A stretch of DNA of 64,000 nucleotides from Psychrobacter sp. PG1 (lineage in GTDB: Bacteria > Pseudomonadota > Gammaproteobacteria > Pseudomonadales > Moraxellaceae). Below are positions 36,415 to 45,801 of this stretch, piece after piece. Position 1 is the first letter of the stretch, and every line of letters starts with the position of its first letter. Location: assembly GCF_014897815.1 (NCBI RefSeq), contig NZ_JABUZG010000046.1, positions 1-64,000 on the forward strand. Direction: 5' to 3'. Made by a program: the position numbers and the translations under genes. The notes beneath the pieces were generated by a model, which saw only the letters and a list, made by a program, of their open reading frames with translations, ran no database searches and was not told where the DNA came from.

Positions 36415-36502
36415 CAAATGAAGTTATAAGAAGGCGCGTTATAAGACATCGCGTTTATCCTCATTTTTTTAGTTATTTATCATTTATTATTAAGGCAGGT
36501 TT

Positions 36503-38044
36503 ATGCAACCCACCGATTCAAAAACGTCTATAATCTCTGATGTTACGCCAGTAACGAGCGAGACCCAAACGATTACTATTCCGCCTAATAAGAAAAAATC
36601 TAAACCCTCATCAAAGACACGCCGCCGTCTAAAGGATGCAGAACCTCTGCCCTTCACCATTGATGGTTTGTCGCATGATGGTCGCGGCGTTGCCGTTTAT
36701 GGTAATGGTTTTGGTATAGACGATGGCCATATCGAAGACAAACATGGCAAAAAAATCTTTGTAAGCTTTGCATTGCCGGGTGAAAGTGCCTTGGTCAAAA
36801 TAACCAATAGCCGTGCCAGCTTTGAAGAAGGCGAGGCTGTCAGTATTACTGCCAACCCAAATTCTGAACGTGCCGTACCGCCCTGCCCACATTTTGGAGT
36901 GTGTGGTGGCTGTAATTTGCAACACTGGCAGCCAGACGGTCAAATCAACTTTAAGCAATCTGTATTGGCTGAAATGCTGATACACCAAGCCAGTGTCACG
37001 CCTGATAACTGGCTTGCTCCAGTGGTTGGTGATCGTCTTGGTTATCGTACCAAAGCACGATTGGGTGTGCGTTATGTCACCAAAAAAGAAACCGCGCTTG
37101 TCGGCTTTCGTGAGCGCTCAAGTAACTTTTTGGCAGAATTAAATGAGTGTCATATTTTAGATCCAAGAATTGGTTTTGAGATTGAAAACTTAAAAACACT
37201 GATTAGTACGCTAGAGAGCCGTAACAAGATTGCTCAGCTTGAGTTGGCTATGGGTGAGGAAATGCCTGAGCTGCCAGATGGCAATCAGCCCGTTGCACTT
37301 ATCGTACGCAACTTGGAGCCGTTATCAGACGCTGATATAGAAAAGCTAAAAGTGTTTTTTGCCGCACGCAACTGGCAGCTATATTTGCAGTCTAAAGGTG
37401 CGGACAGTATCCAGCGTATTGCATTGACTGCAGATGATGACATGAGCCAGCAATTTGGTCGTTTGTATTACCAATTGCCAGAATACGATTTGACTTTCGA
37501 GTTTATCCCGACAGATTTTACCCAAGTGAACCTGTCCGTTAATCGTCAAATGACCAAGCTTGCTTGCGATTTGTTAGACTTAAAAGCAGGTGAACGCGTA
37601 CTTGATTTATTCAGTGGTCTAGGCAACTTTAGCTTGCCACTCGCGCGCCTCGTTGGTGAGACAGGTTCTGTGGTTGGTGTTGAAGGCAGCGAAGCGATGA
37701 CCGCACGTGCAGCCGATAACGCACGTCGTAACGGCATCAATAATACAGAATTTTATAGCCAAGATTTGACGCAAGACTGTACCGATAAACCTTGGGCGAA
37801 TCAGGGCTTTGATGCGCTATTGATCGATCCGCCGCGTTCTGGTGCTTGGGAAATTATGCAGTACTTGCCGAAATTTAACGCTGAGAGAATCGTTTATGTC
37901 TCTTGCAACCCTGCAACCCTCGCCCGTGATACAAAAGCATTATTAGAGCAAGGCTATCGTCTGACTCATGCTGGCGTAATGGACATGTTCTGTCATACCG
38001 GCCATGTTGAGTCCATCGCTCGTTTTGAAAAAGTAGCGGTGTAA
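36503..38044 (+). CDS. rlmD: 23S rRNA (uracil1939-C5)-methyltransferase
   Basis: 513 residues. A basic Thr/Lys/Ser-rich N-terminal extension (about 45 residues) precedes the TRAM domain ([15 protein letters not shown]...[13 protein letters not shown]), the iron-sulfur cluster cysteines ([14 protein letters not shown]) and the SAM-dependent methyltransferase domain ([26 protein letters not shown]). The nucleophile Cys and following segment are in [13 protein letters not shown]. It methylates U1939 of 23S rRNA. Its position before relA is conserved in gammaproteobacteria. Confidence 0.95.
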   Translation: MQPTDSKTSIISDVTPVTSETQTITIPPNKKKSKPSSKTRRRLKDAEPLPFTIDGLSHDGRGVAVYGNGFGIDDGHIEDKHGKKIFVSFALPGESALVKITNSRASFEEGEAVSITANPNSERAVPPCPHFGVCGGCNLQHWQPDGQINFKQSVLAEMLIHQASVTPDNWLAPVVGDRLGYRTKARLGVRYVTKKETALVGFRERSSNFLAELNECHILDPRIGFEIENLKTLISTLESRNKIAQLELAMGEEMPELPDGNQPVALIVRNLEPLSDADIEKLKVFFAARNWQLYLQSKGADSIQRIALTADDDMSQQFGRLYYQLPEYDLTFEFIPTDFTQVNLSVNRQMTKLACDLLDLKAGERVLDLFSGLGNFSLPLARLVGETGSVVGVEGSEAMTARAADNARRNGINNTEFYSQDLTQDCTDKPWANQGFDALLIDPPRSGAWEIMQYLPKFNAERIVYVSCNPATLARDTKALLEQGYRLTHAGVMDMFCHTGHVESIARFEKVAV

Positions 38045-38103
38045 TTCACTTTACGGTTAAGTAAGCGGTTCAGAGCATTCAATAGTCATACTGCATGTCA
38101 CTG

Positions 38104-38128
38104 AGCTTGATTCAAAATTTGAGTCAAG
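38104..38128. repeat. Inverted repeat after rlmD
   Basis: Two 12-base arms around one central base, one G.T pair. It is 60 bases after the rlmD stop, so it may protect the 3' end or act as a weak terminator. Confidence 0.35.
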
Positions 38129-38300
38129 CGGTGGCAAAAAAATGATGGTTATTTATCCTGATTAACCGCAGACATTACATAGCCTCGCTTGATTTGTCTC
38201 TTTAAAGTGAGATAATAGTAAACAATATTCCTAGGCTGGTTTTTTCCATTCTTGTGAACGTTTGCACTCATAGCTTTATATATTTTACGCGCATTTTATG

Positions 38301-38328
38301 ACTGCTAAAAAACAGATTTTTTAGCAGT
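38301..38328. repeat. Perfect 12-bp inverted repeat upstream of relA
   Basis: ACTGCTAAAAAA (38301-38312) and TTTTTTAGCAGT (38317-38328) with a four-base loop. It is about 100 bases before relA. It may be a leftover terminator or a leader hairpin that influences relA expression. Confidence 0.4.
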
Positions 38329-38428
38329 TATATTGGTTTATAGCTGATACTTTATGAATCGTAAGTTCAACGTGTGTGCATAGTAGATGAGGTTATAATC
38401 AATTCAAAATAGCTAAGAGGAGTCGGCT

Positions 38429-40981
38429 ATGGTAAAAATTCGTGAAGGATTACCGCTGGTGGATGGACAGACCACCCAAGCCGATAGTGCAGCACTTGCC
38501 GCTCAACTGGTCGCGAGCCAACGCTCGCACCAGTCTGCCAATAGCTATGCCCAAATCCCCCTCGATATCAAATACCAGCTGTCCACTCATAAGCTACACA
38601 CCACTTTTGATCGCTCAGCACTACATGCCTTTCATAGTCATGATCCAAAGCTTGAAAACGAATATTCTGATAACCCGCTTTTAGATAAAAATAATGCTCT
38701 GTCAGATAAAGAGCTCGAAGCGATTGATTTAGATCAAGTCAATATTGATGTTCCTACTTGGTTAGACAACGTCGCCAAACGTATCGGACAAGAGTCTGTA
38801 CCACACTTGAGTGCTGCTTGTGAATTTATTCGCAGTCATATGAATACCAGCGAGTCTGAGCGTTCAGGCGCTTATGTCACTGGTATTGGCATGACAGACA
38901 TATTGACCTATCTCTACCAAGACGAAGACGCTCTTGTGGCTGCAATGCTCTATCGTAGTGCGCGAAAATCAATCATAAGCCTCGCTGATATCGAGAAAAA
39001 ATTCGGTGCAGACATATCGACCCTCGTCAAAGATACCTTGGCAATGGGTAAGCTGTCTGAGATTATTGAAAGCAATAAGCGTCTAGAAGATCACTTCGTA
39101 AACAATCAGCGCGACCAGCTATCTAATATTTATAGCATGCTAATCTCCGTCACCAATGATGTACGTGTCGTGCTTATCAAATTGGCTGAGCGTACTTTCG
39201 CCATGCGCGAATTGACCTTTTCTAATGAAGAGCGTCAGAATCGGGTGGCGCGTGAAGTCATGACCATTTATGCACCACTGGCGCATCGCTTGGGCATCGC
39301 GCAACTTAAATGGGAGCTAGAAGACTTAGCCTTTCGCTACCTTGCGCCTGAACGCTATAAAGAGATTGCCAAACTGCTCTCCGAAAAACGCAGCGAACGC
39401 GAGTCCTATATTCAGCGCGTACAAGATAAGCTCAATGAAGCACTAGCAGAGGCTAATATCGAAGGTGAAGTCTCTGGACGTGTTAAGCATATCTACTCTA
39501 TCTACCGAAAAATGAAGCTCAAAGGCTTATCGTTTGATCAGCTTTATGACATTCGCGCGCTGCGAGTATTGGTCACCAATCCATCAGACTGTTACCACGT
39601 GCTTGGATTGGTACATGGCTTGTGGCGATATATTCCAGAACAATTCGATGACTATATTACCAACCCCAAGTCCAATGGTTATCGCTCACTACATACGGCA
39701 GTCATTGCTGAAAACAAGTCACTGGAAGTGCAAATTCGTACTCATGAAATGCACTTCGAAGCTGAGCTTGGTATGTGTGCTCATGTTAACTACAAAGAAG
39801 GTCTAAAGAATAAAAAAGACAATTATCTTAATCAAAGAATCAGCTCGCTGCGCCAACTGTTATCTATCAATAATGAAACCCGTAACCAACCGCGCTCATC
39901 TTTACTAACTGGTGAAGAAATAGAGGGTATGGAGTTTGACGAAGAAGAGCAACTCGTTGACTTTGACGAGCTCGAACGCATCTATATCTTTAGCCGTGAT
40001 GGTGACATTACTGAACTGCCAAAAGGGGCGACCGTTCTTGATTTTGCTTATTATGTACATACACAAGTTGGTAATCGTGCCCAAGCTGCGCGAGTCAATC
40101 AGCGCTATGTACCATTAACCTATCAACTCAAAACGGGTGAACAAGTTGAAATTATCACCAAAGCATCACGTGAGCCCAACCGTGATTGGCTAGTTGCTTC
40201 ACTTGGATACATTCATACCAACCGTGCACGTTCAAAATTGCGTCAATGGTTCAATAAGCAAGACCGTGATAAAAACATTGAAATTGGTCGTCAAATGCTC
40301 AGTAAAGAGCTTGAACGACTATCGGTACATCCCAATAGCATCGATTTAAACGACTATATTCAGCATTTCCATGTCAATACGACTGATGATATTATCGTTG
40401 GATTGGTCACAGGCGACATTGGTCTCAACCAACTCACCAGCCACATCTCTCGTCAGCTACATCTAGAACCTGAAAGACCGCCAGAAAATTTTGCGCCAAG
40501 TATAGATGCTAGAGAGGCAGGCAAAATTGATGCTTATAAAATTCGTATCGATGGGCTGGATAATATAGAAATCAATCTAGCAGGCTGTTGCCACCCTGTG
40601 CATGGTGAGCCAATTGCTGGTTACATTACCTTATCACGAGGTGTCAGTGTCCATAATCGTGGTTGCCCTGAATATTCACGCTTGATTGAACGCGATCCTG
40701 AGCGCGAAATAGAGGCTTCGTGGCGGGTACAAGCTGGTCGTTATCAACCGGTTGATATTCACGTAGAAGCCTATGATAGACGCGGACTGTTGCGTGACTT
40801 GACGCAAATTATTGATAAAGAAAATGTCAATATTCGTCAAGTTGAAACGCTTAGTAATGATGATAACATTGCCTTTTTAAAATTTCATATTGAAGTCTCA
40901 GGATTGGCACACCTATCTAAGCTTTTAGCGAAACTAGAGCAACAGCATGGTATCTTGCATGCTCGCCGCGCCGTCGCTTAG
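38429..40981 (+). CDS. relA: GTP pyrophosphokinase RelA
   Basis: Ribosome-associated (p)ppGpp synthetase of the stringent response, 850 residues (E. coli 744; about 80 extra at the N-terminus). The hydrolase domain is degenerate: where SpoT has the HD pair, the sequence reads AAMLYRSARKS (Tyr175-Arg176), so it is a synthetase only. Synthetase domain: YDIRALRVLV, NPKSNGYRSLHTAV, LEVQIRTHEMH. The monofunctional EXDD signature appears as QFDD (405-408). A TGS domain (ITELPKGATVLDFAYYVHTQVG), a zinc-finger segment (CCHPVHGEPI) and an ACT domain follow. AGGAG ribosome-binding site. Confidence 0.95.
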   Translation: MVKIREGLPLVDGQTTQADSAALAAQLVASQRSHQSANSYAQIPLDIKYQLSTHKLHTTFDRSALHAFHSHDPKLENEYSDNPLLDKNNALSDKELEAIDLDQVNIDVPTWLDNVAKRIGQESVPHLSAACEFIRSHMNTSESERSGAYVTGIGMTDILTYLYQDEDALVAAMLYRSARKSIISLADIEKKFGADISTLVKDTLAMGKLSEIIESNKRLEDHFVNNQRDQLSNIYSMLISVTNDVRVVLIKLAERTFAMRELTFSNEERQNRVAREVMTIYAPLAHRLGIAQLKWELEDLAFRYLAPERYKEIAKLLSEKRSERESYIQRVQDKLNEALAEANIEGEVSGRVKHIYSIYRKMKLKGLSFDQLYDIRALRVLVTNPSDCYHVLGLVHGLWRYIPEQFDDYITNPKSNGYRSLHTAVIAENKSLEVQIRTHEMHFEAELGMCAHVNYKEGLKNKKDNYLNQRISSLRQLLSINNETRNQPRSSLLTGEEIEGMEFDEEEQLVDFDELERIYIFSRDGDITELPKGATVLDFAYYVHTQVGNRAQAARVNQRYVPLTYQLKTGEQVEIITKASREPNRDWLVASLGYIHTNRARSKLRQWFNKQDRDKNIEIGRQMLSKELERLSVHPNSIDLNDYIQHFHVNTTDDIIVGLVTGDIGLNQLTSHISRQLHLEPERPPENFAPSIDAREAGKIDAYKIRIDGLDNIEINLAGCCHPVHGEPIAGYITLSRGVSVHNRGCPEYSRLIERDPEREIEASWRVQAGRYQPVDIHVEAYDRRGLLRDLTQIIDKENVNIRQVETLSNDDNIAFLKFHIEVSGLAHLSKLLAKLEQQHGILHARRAVA

Positions 40982-41034
40982 ATATAAACTCACAAAGTAC
41001 GTCCACTGAATCATAAGGTTATTATAAAAATATC

Positions 41035-41973
41035 ATGCCTGAACTGCCTGAAGTAGAAACAACCAAAACCAGCCTTGCACCGTTATTAGGGCAACGCATT
41101 ATCGATATAAAAGTTTTCCAGCCAAAGCTGCGTTGGGCGATGCCAGATGATTTAGATAGCTTGATTGATTACATGCTAGATAGCGTTGAGCGCCGCGCAA
41201 AATATTTAATTCTTAACTTTTTACCTTTATTACCCAATGATGATAGCGCTGCGGCTCAAACTGCTACGTTAGTACCGCGTCAACTTTTGGTTCATTTAGG
41301 CATGTCGGGCAGCCTGCAACAGCAGAGCTACGGTACTGAAAAGCGCAAGCATGATCATCTCATCATTGTTTTTAAGGGCGTTAATAATACAAAATCCCAA
41401 CTACATTACTATGACCCAAGACGTTTTGGGTCAGTGCTATGGCACAAAGATTATAGTGCTAAGCTATTAGATCATTTAGGTCCTGAGCCATTATCAGATG
41501 AATTTACTGCAGACTACCTGTATCAATTGATTCAACGGTCAAACTTGCTTGATCACAGTGCTGATACTGTAGCAATTGGCAAAGCCAAATCAAAGAAGCA
41601 GCCCATTGCTCGCGCTATAAAATCAGTCATCATGGAACAACAGGTCGTCGTGGGTGTCGGTAATATCTATGCAACTGAAAGCCTATATTTATCAGCTATT
41701 CATCCAGCCACCCCCGCTCACCAACTGTCCTATGCTCAGATGATTATTTTGGTCGATCATATTAAAGTTATTCTACAAAAGGCGATAGCGCTTGGTGGTT
41801 CGACACTGCGAGACTTCACCGTAGCAGATGGTCAAACCGGTTACTTCCAGCAGACATTAAATGTCTATGGTAGACAAGGAGAAACTTGTCCGCATTGTGA
41901 TGCTGTGCTTGAGAATATCAAAATTAATGGTCGCGCCAGTGTATTCTGTCCCAACTGTCAGCCAATCCTTTAA
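41035..41973 (+). CDS. mutM: Formamidopyrimidine-DNA glycosylase
   Basis: Bifunctional DNA glycosylase/AP lyase that removes 8-oxoguanine. Complete N-terminus PELPEVET (Pro2 nucleophile after Met removal, Glu3), the DNA-binding Lys in RRAKYLIL, the helix-two-turn-helix segment ending VVVGVGNIYATESL, GGSTLRDFTVADGQTGYFQ, and a C-terminal zinc finger (CPHCDAV...FCPNCQ). 312 residues, about 40 more than usual, from insertions near 75-90 and 180-195. 53 bases after relA, probably co-transcribed. Confidence 0.96.
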   Translation: MPELPEVETTKTSLAPLLGQRIIDIKVFQPKLRWAMPDDLDSLIDYMLDSVERRAKYLILNFLPLLPNDDSAAAQTATLVPRQLLVHLGMSGSLQQQSYGTEKRKHDHLIIVFKGVNNTKSQLHYYDPRRFGSVLWHKDYSAKLLDHLGPEPLSDEFTADYLYQLIQRSNLLDHSADTVAIGKAKSKKQPIARAIKSVIMEQQVVVGVGNIYATESLYLSAIHPATPAHQLSYAQMIILVDHIKVILQKAIALGGSTLRDFTVADGQTGYFQQTLNVYGRQGETCPHCDAVLENIKINGRASVFCPNCQPIL

Positions 41974-42301
41974 ATATTATCTGAAACTATCACTATCTGT
42001 TTCGCCTTAAGTACCAGAATAACTTAGGTATCAAGTCGTATAATATAGCAGCACAATACTCTTGACTAAGTGTCCTATTATTTTGCACTAATATCATTAT
42101 ATCGCGCGCCATTTTTGTTGCTTATTGACACACATATTGCTTTAATAGTATGAGCACTTACATAAATAGTGCATAATGTTTATATATCTGTAATATATTT
42201 AGCCTACTTACCGTTGCGCATTGTTTATATAGGGAAATTGTCTCTGTGTGGAAATAGCAGCAGCTAATAATCATACCAATTATGAATTTTAGGACATCGT
42301 T
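41974..42301. other. Intergenic region upstream of the 42.3-kb small exported protein gene
   Basis: 328 AT-rich bases. A perfect -35 hexamer TTGACA lies at 42125-42130, but the downstream -10 region (TAGTAT or TATGAG) is imperfect. Confidence 0.45.
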
Positions 42302-42742
42302 ATGACTGTTAAAGCCAAAAACCAACGCACAGTTAAGCAAAAAGCCTTTACTATAGCCGCAAGCTTAAGTTTAATGGCTGCTACTATGCAGCCTGCCTTG
42401 GCAGCCATAGAAATTGATGAGACAGACTTTGGGCCTTCTTATGAGACAATGGTGGTTGATACTGTAGTGGGTAAACCTTTACAACTGGTCAGTGCCGTTG
42501 CTGGTACTGCCGCCTACCTAGTTAGTCTACCCTTCTCGCTTATCGGTGGTAATGCGGATCAGGCGCAGCAGAAACTTTTTGTTGAACCTTGGGATGCGAT
42601 GGGACGTTGTTTAGGTTGTACTGTGGCTGAAGACAACTATTACAAATCACAAGTGACTAATGATAATGTTGTCCGTATTGTCGTTGATCAACCATCTGAG
42701 ATTTTGATTAATACCAACGATTATGTCGTAGTTACACCATAG
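42302..42742 (+). CDS. Small exported protein of unknown function
   Basis: 146 residues. I do not recognise a family. Residues 1-35 are a Sec signal peptide (Lys-rich start, hydrophobic core, AlaLeuAlaAla cleavage site). The mature part has a hydrophobic Gly/Ala/Val-rich stretch (about 57-83), a CLGC motif at about 102-105 that could form a disulfide or bind metal, and a beta-rich end (VVRIVVDQPSEILI). It looks like a periplasmic or membrane-associated protein. ATG at 42302 is strengthened by the signal peptide. The gene is single and bounded by a terminator. Confidence 0.7.
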   Translation: MTVKAKNQRTVKQKAFTIAASLSLMAATMQPALAAIEIDETDFGPSYETMVVDTVVGKPLQLVSAVAGTAAYLVSLPFSLIGGNADQAQQKLFVEPWDAMGRCLGCTVAEDNYYKSQVTNDNVVRIVVDQPSEILINTNDYVVVTP

Positions 42743-42809
42743 TCTTTATATTAACAGCTGGTTAAATGATACAACTGCGCTAAAGACAATGCATTTATAA
42801 AATATCCAT

Positions 42810-42840
42810 AAAAAAGGCTAACGTCGTGTTAGCCTTTTTT
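42810..42840. terminator. Bidirectional terminator between the small exported protein gene and mscL
   Basis: Seven-base-pair GGCTAAC stem (42816-42822 with 42828-42834) flanked by A5 and T6, between convergent genes. Confidence 0.9.
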
Positions 42841-42865
42841 GTGTTTTTAATCAAATCACCATATT

Positions 42866-43309
42866 TTATTTTGAAACAGTGTTGTTACTTAACTTAGCAC
42901 TAATCTCACGAAGCAATTGCACCTCTTCTGAAGGTTGTTTTACCAACTCTTGCACTTCTTCTTTACGACGCATTTTATTAACCATTCTAACCATCATAAA
43001 AATAATAAATGCTAAAATTAAGAAATTAATCAGTACAGTAATGAAACTGCCATAGGCTAATACAGGAACGCCAGCTGCTTTGAGAGCATCATAGGTCATG
43101 GCAACACCTTCAGGCGCATCACCCAACACTAAGAACATGTTTTTGAAATTGATTTCGCCACCTGCTATGAAGGCCACTATTGGCATAATAATGTCTTCAA
43201 CTAAGGACGTTGTGATAGTAGCAAATGCTCCACCGATAATGACACCGACCGCTAAGTCCATCACATTACCTTTTAGAGCGAATTCTTTAAACTCAGAAAC
43301 CATACTCAT
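42866..43309 (-). CDS. mscL: Large-conductance mechanosensitive channel
   Basis: Inner-membrane emergency valve opened by membrane tension during osmotic downshock. 147 residues. The N-terminal amphipathic helix and TM1 ([20 protein letters not shown]), the pore glycine-rich segment, the periplasmic loop and TM2 ([16 protein letters not shown]) followed by a cytoplasmic charged helix ([11 protein letters not shown]) are all typical. ATG at 43309 after an AGGAG site. Confidence 0.97.
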   Translation of the reverse strand: MSMVSEFKEFALKGNVMDLAVGVIIGGAFATITTSLVEDIIMPIVAFIAGGEINFKNMFLVLGDAPEGVAMTYDALKAAGVPVLAYGSFITVLINFLILAFIIFMMVRMVNKMRRKEEVQELVKQPSEEVQLLREISAKLSNNTVSK

Positions 43310-43442
43310 TATTTTCTCCTCAAAATACCAATCTATAATCGAATAAGTATCTCAACAGTCGACCCAATCTTGAGCCTTAAGAGTAATAGTAAGAAACACT
43401 ACTACTGTCAGTTATTCTGTCTATATTCTATGGAAATTACAA

Positions 43443-43492
43443 CCAAAAAAAGCAGCATAGAATGAACCATATTTAGTTCACTCTACACTGCT
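43443..43492 (-). terminator. Intrinsic terminator of typA
   Basis: On the minus strand a 17-bp stem (43492-43476 with 43467-43451; three G.U pairs) ends in seven T. It is about 100 bases past the typA stop. Confidence 0.82.
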
Positions 43493-43594
43493 AATTATTC
43501 AGTTATCTTGATGCCCATTAGTAAATAACAACAGCATCAAATGCTTCTATAAAATATCAGTCCAATAAATTACTCAGTAATTCATGGCTTAATA

Positions 43595-45445
43595 TTAAGC
43601 ACTTTTTTTACCACGGCCGTGACGCTTACGCTCACTTTCAGTCAAATAGCGCTTACGTAGACGAATCGCCTTAGGTGTTACTTCAACCAATTCATCATCT
43701 TGAATGAATTCAAGCGCTTGCTCAAGTGTGAACTTGACTGCTGGAGTCAACGTCAATGCTTCATCAGTACCACTCGCACGAACGTTGGTTAACTGCTTAG
43801 CAGTCGTTGGATTAACAGCCATATCATCGTTACGTGAGTTAAGACCAACGATCATACCTTCGTAAACTTCAAGCTGTGGCTCAGCAAACAATTTACCGCG
43901 TTTTTGTAGGTTAAATAGCGCGAAACCTAAGCAAACACCCTTCGCCATAGAAACCAAAACACCGTTCGAGCGACCACCAACATCACCGATCTTTTGTGGA
44001 CCGTAATGTGAGAAGCTTGACGTCATGATACCTGTACCTGAAGTCAACGTTAAGAATTCAGAACGGAAACCAATCAAACCACGGGCAGGCATCGTCGCTT
44101 CGATACGCATACGACCTTTACCATCAAGCTCCATATTGGTCATCTCGCCTTTACGCAAGCCAACCTGCTCCATGATAGAACCTTGATGCTCATCTTCAAT
44201 ATCAAAAACAACGTTTTCATACGGCTCTTGTAATTTACCATCAACTTCTTTAACGATAACTTCTGGGCCTGAAACACCCATCTCAAAACCTTCACGGCGC
44301 ATGTTTTCGATCAATACAGATAGATGCAGCTCACCGCGACCTGATACTTTGAATTTATCAGGAGATTCTGTATCTTCTACACGTAATGCTACGTTATGAA
44401 TCAATTCACGCTCAAGACGCTCACGGATATTACGCGAGGTCACAAACTTGCCATCACGACCAGCAAAAGGTGAGTTATTTACTTGGAAGTTCATTGAAAC
44501 GGTAGGTTCATCAACCGTTAATGCTGGTAATGCTTCGACAGCACTAGGATCACAAATCGTATCTGAGATATTAAGCGAATCAATACCAGTAATACAAACG
44601 ATGTCACCAGCTTGTGCATCTTCAACATCAATACGATCAAGACCATGATAACCCATAATTTTCAAAATACGGCCATTACGGGTATTGCCGTTTTTGTCGA
44701 TTACAGTCACTTGAGTATTGGTTTTAACTTTACCACGCTGAATACGACCAATGCCGATAACGCCAACAAAACTGTTGTAATCAAGGCTTGAGATTTGCAT
44801 ACGGAAAGGTGCGTCAGCATCAACTTGAGGAGGCTGAACCACATCAACAATTGTTTTGAAAAGCGGTGTCATGTCATCAGCCAAATCGTCAGCTTCCAAA
44901 CCTGCAATACCATTCAATGCTGAGGCATAAACAACTGGGAAATCAAGCTGTTCATCAGTTGCACCCAAGTTATCAAAAAGATCAAAGATTTGATCCATTA
45001 CCCAGTCAGGGCGTGAGCCAGGACGGTCAATTTTATTGATGACAACGATAGGTTTTAGACCTTGCTCGAACGCTTTTTGCGTCACAAAACGGGTCTGTGG
45101 CATTGGGCCATCAACCGCATCAACGACTAGAAGCACGCAGTCAACCATAGACATTACACGCTCAACTTCACCACCAAAGTCGGCGTGACCTGGGGTGTCA
45201 ACAATGTTGATACGATATTCAGTATCATCAGTCTTATCTGTCCAGCGGATGGCTGTATTTTTAGCCAAAATGGTAATACCACGTTCTTGCTCAATATCGC
45301 CTGAATCCATTGCACGTTCAGCAATGTTTGCACGGTCGCCAAAAGTACCAGACTGATGTAATAACTTATCAACCAAAGTTGTTTTACCGTGGTCAACGTG
45401 GGCAATAATTGCAATGTTACGCAGGTGTTTGATATCGTTCGCCAT
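43595..45445 (-). CDS. typA: Ribosome-binding translational GTPase TypA/BipA
   Basis: 616-residue translation-factor GTPase, involved in 50S assembly and stress or cold adaptation. G1 [10 protein letters not shown]2 region [10 protein letters not shown]3 [13 protein letters not shown]4 NKID, then domains II, III and V and the C-terminal domain unique to BipA ([31 protein letters not shown]). The ATG at 45445 begins [18 protein letters not shown]; the frame extends 13 codons upstream without conserved residues. Upstream DNA has an inverted repeat near a TTGACA box. Confidence 0.97.
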   Translation of the reverse strand: MANDIKHLRNIAIIAHVDHGKTTLVDKLLHQSGTFGDRANIAERAMDSGDIEQERGITILAKNTAIRWTDKTDDTEYRINIVDTPGHADFGGEVERVMSMVDCVLLVVDAVDGPMPQTRFVTQKAFEQGLKPIVVINKIDRPGSRPDWVMDQIFDLFDNLGATDEQLDFPVVYASALNGIAGLEADDLADDMTPLFKTIVDVVQPPQVDADAPFRMQISSLDYNSFVGVIGIGRIQRGKVKTNTQVTVIDKNGNTRNGRILKIMGYHGLDRIDVEDAQAGDIVCITGIDSLNISDTICDPSAVEALPALTVDEPTVSMNFQVNNSPFAGRDGKFVTSRNIRERLERELIHNVALRVEDTESPDKFKVSGRGELHLSVLIENMRREGFEMGVSGPEVIVKEVDGKLQEPYENVVFDIEDEHQGSIMEQVGLRKGEMTNMELDGKGRMRIEATMPARGLIGFRSEFLTLTSGTGIMTSSFSHYGPQKIGDVGGRSNGVLVSMAKGVCLGFALFNLQKRGKLFAEPQLEVYEGMIVGLNSRNDDMAVNPTTAKQLTNVRASGTDEALTLTPAVKFTLEQALEFIQDDELVEVTPKAIRLRKRYLTESERKRHGRGKKSA

Positions 45446-45637
45446 ATAAAATGCTCGTTTCGTCTTAAAAAAATGCAGTAGCAATAAGCGCCGCTGGATA
45501 AACTTTTATCATCAACCAGATAGATATTGAGTACTTACTTTTAGAAGACTGCACAATAGATGCGGTTAATCAAATAATTTCAATATAATCAAGTATCTAC
45601 ACTGATAAATTCATCATACAGATAGCTATGCTAATGT

Positions 45638-45661
45638 ACATTCTGTCAATTTACAGAATGT
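45638..45661. promoter_or_regulatory. Inverted repeat around the typA -35 region
   Basis: ACATTCTGT (45638-45646) and ACAGAATGT (45653-45661) form a perfect 9-bp inverted repeat with a six-base spacer. On the minus strand a TTGACA hexamer lies within it (45649-45644), so it might be an operator on the typA promoter. No good -10 follows. Confidence 0.35.
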
Positions 45662-45730
45662 TTGGGCAGCTAGTATAACATTATTGCTTCACAAATTTAT
45701 GTAATAACTTGCTTTTCTCAATCCATAAAT

Positions 45731-45763
45731 AAAAAAAAGCCACCCATTAGGTGACTTTTTTTG
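45731..45763 (-). terminator. Intrinsic terminator of the OmpA-like gene
   Basis: On the minus strand AAGTCACC pairs with GGTGGCTT (one U.G pair; 45756-45749 with 45744-45737 approximately), followed by a T-run of eight. Confidence 0.78.
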
Positions 45764-45801
45764 TAACTATATATTTAGTAAAACAATTGATCTAATACTA
45801 T

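Larger units (their letters stand above)
38045..38428. other. Intergenic region between rlmD and relA
   Basis: 384 bases. Two hairpins are present: 38104-38128 (12-bp stem, one G.T) and 38301-38328. No T-run follows the first, and neither is a textbook terminator. The relA promoter should lie here but is not clear. Confidence 0.5.
45446..45801. other. Intergenic region between ompA-like gene and typA
   Basis: 356 bases. The left end has the ompA-like gene's terminator (45731-45763); the typA promoter region includes an inverted repeat at 45638-45661. No gene. Confidence 0.5.

Noticed and set aside
38301-38328. Terminator of rlmD
   Set aside because: It is about 250 bases past the stop codon and has no T-tract beyond the stem, so I list it only as an inverted repeat.
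38429-40981. Bifunctional SpoT/Rel rather than RelA
   Set aside because: The HD hydrolase residues are replaced (Tyr-Arg) and the synthetase loop has the acidic FDD form, not the RXKD form of bifunctional enzymes.
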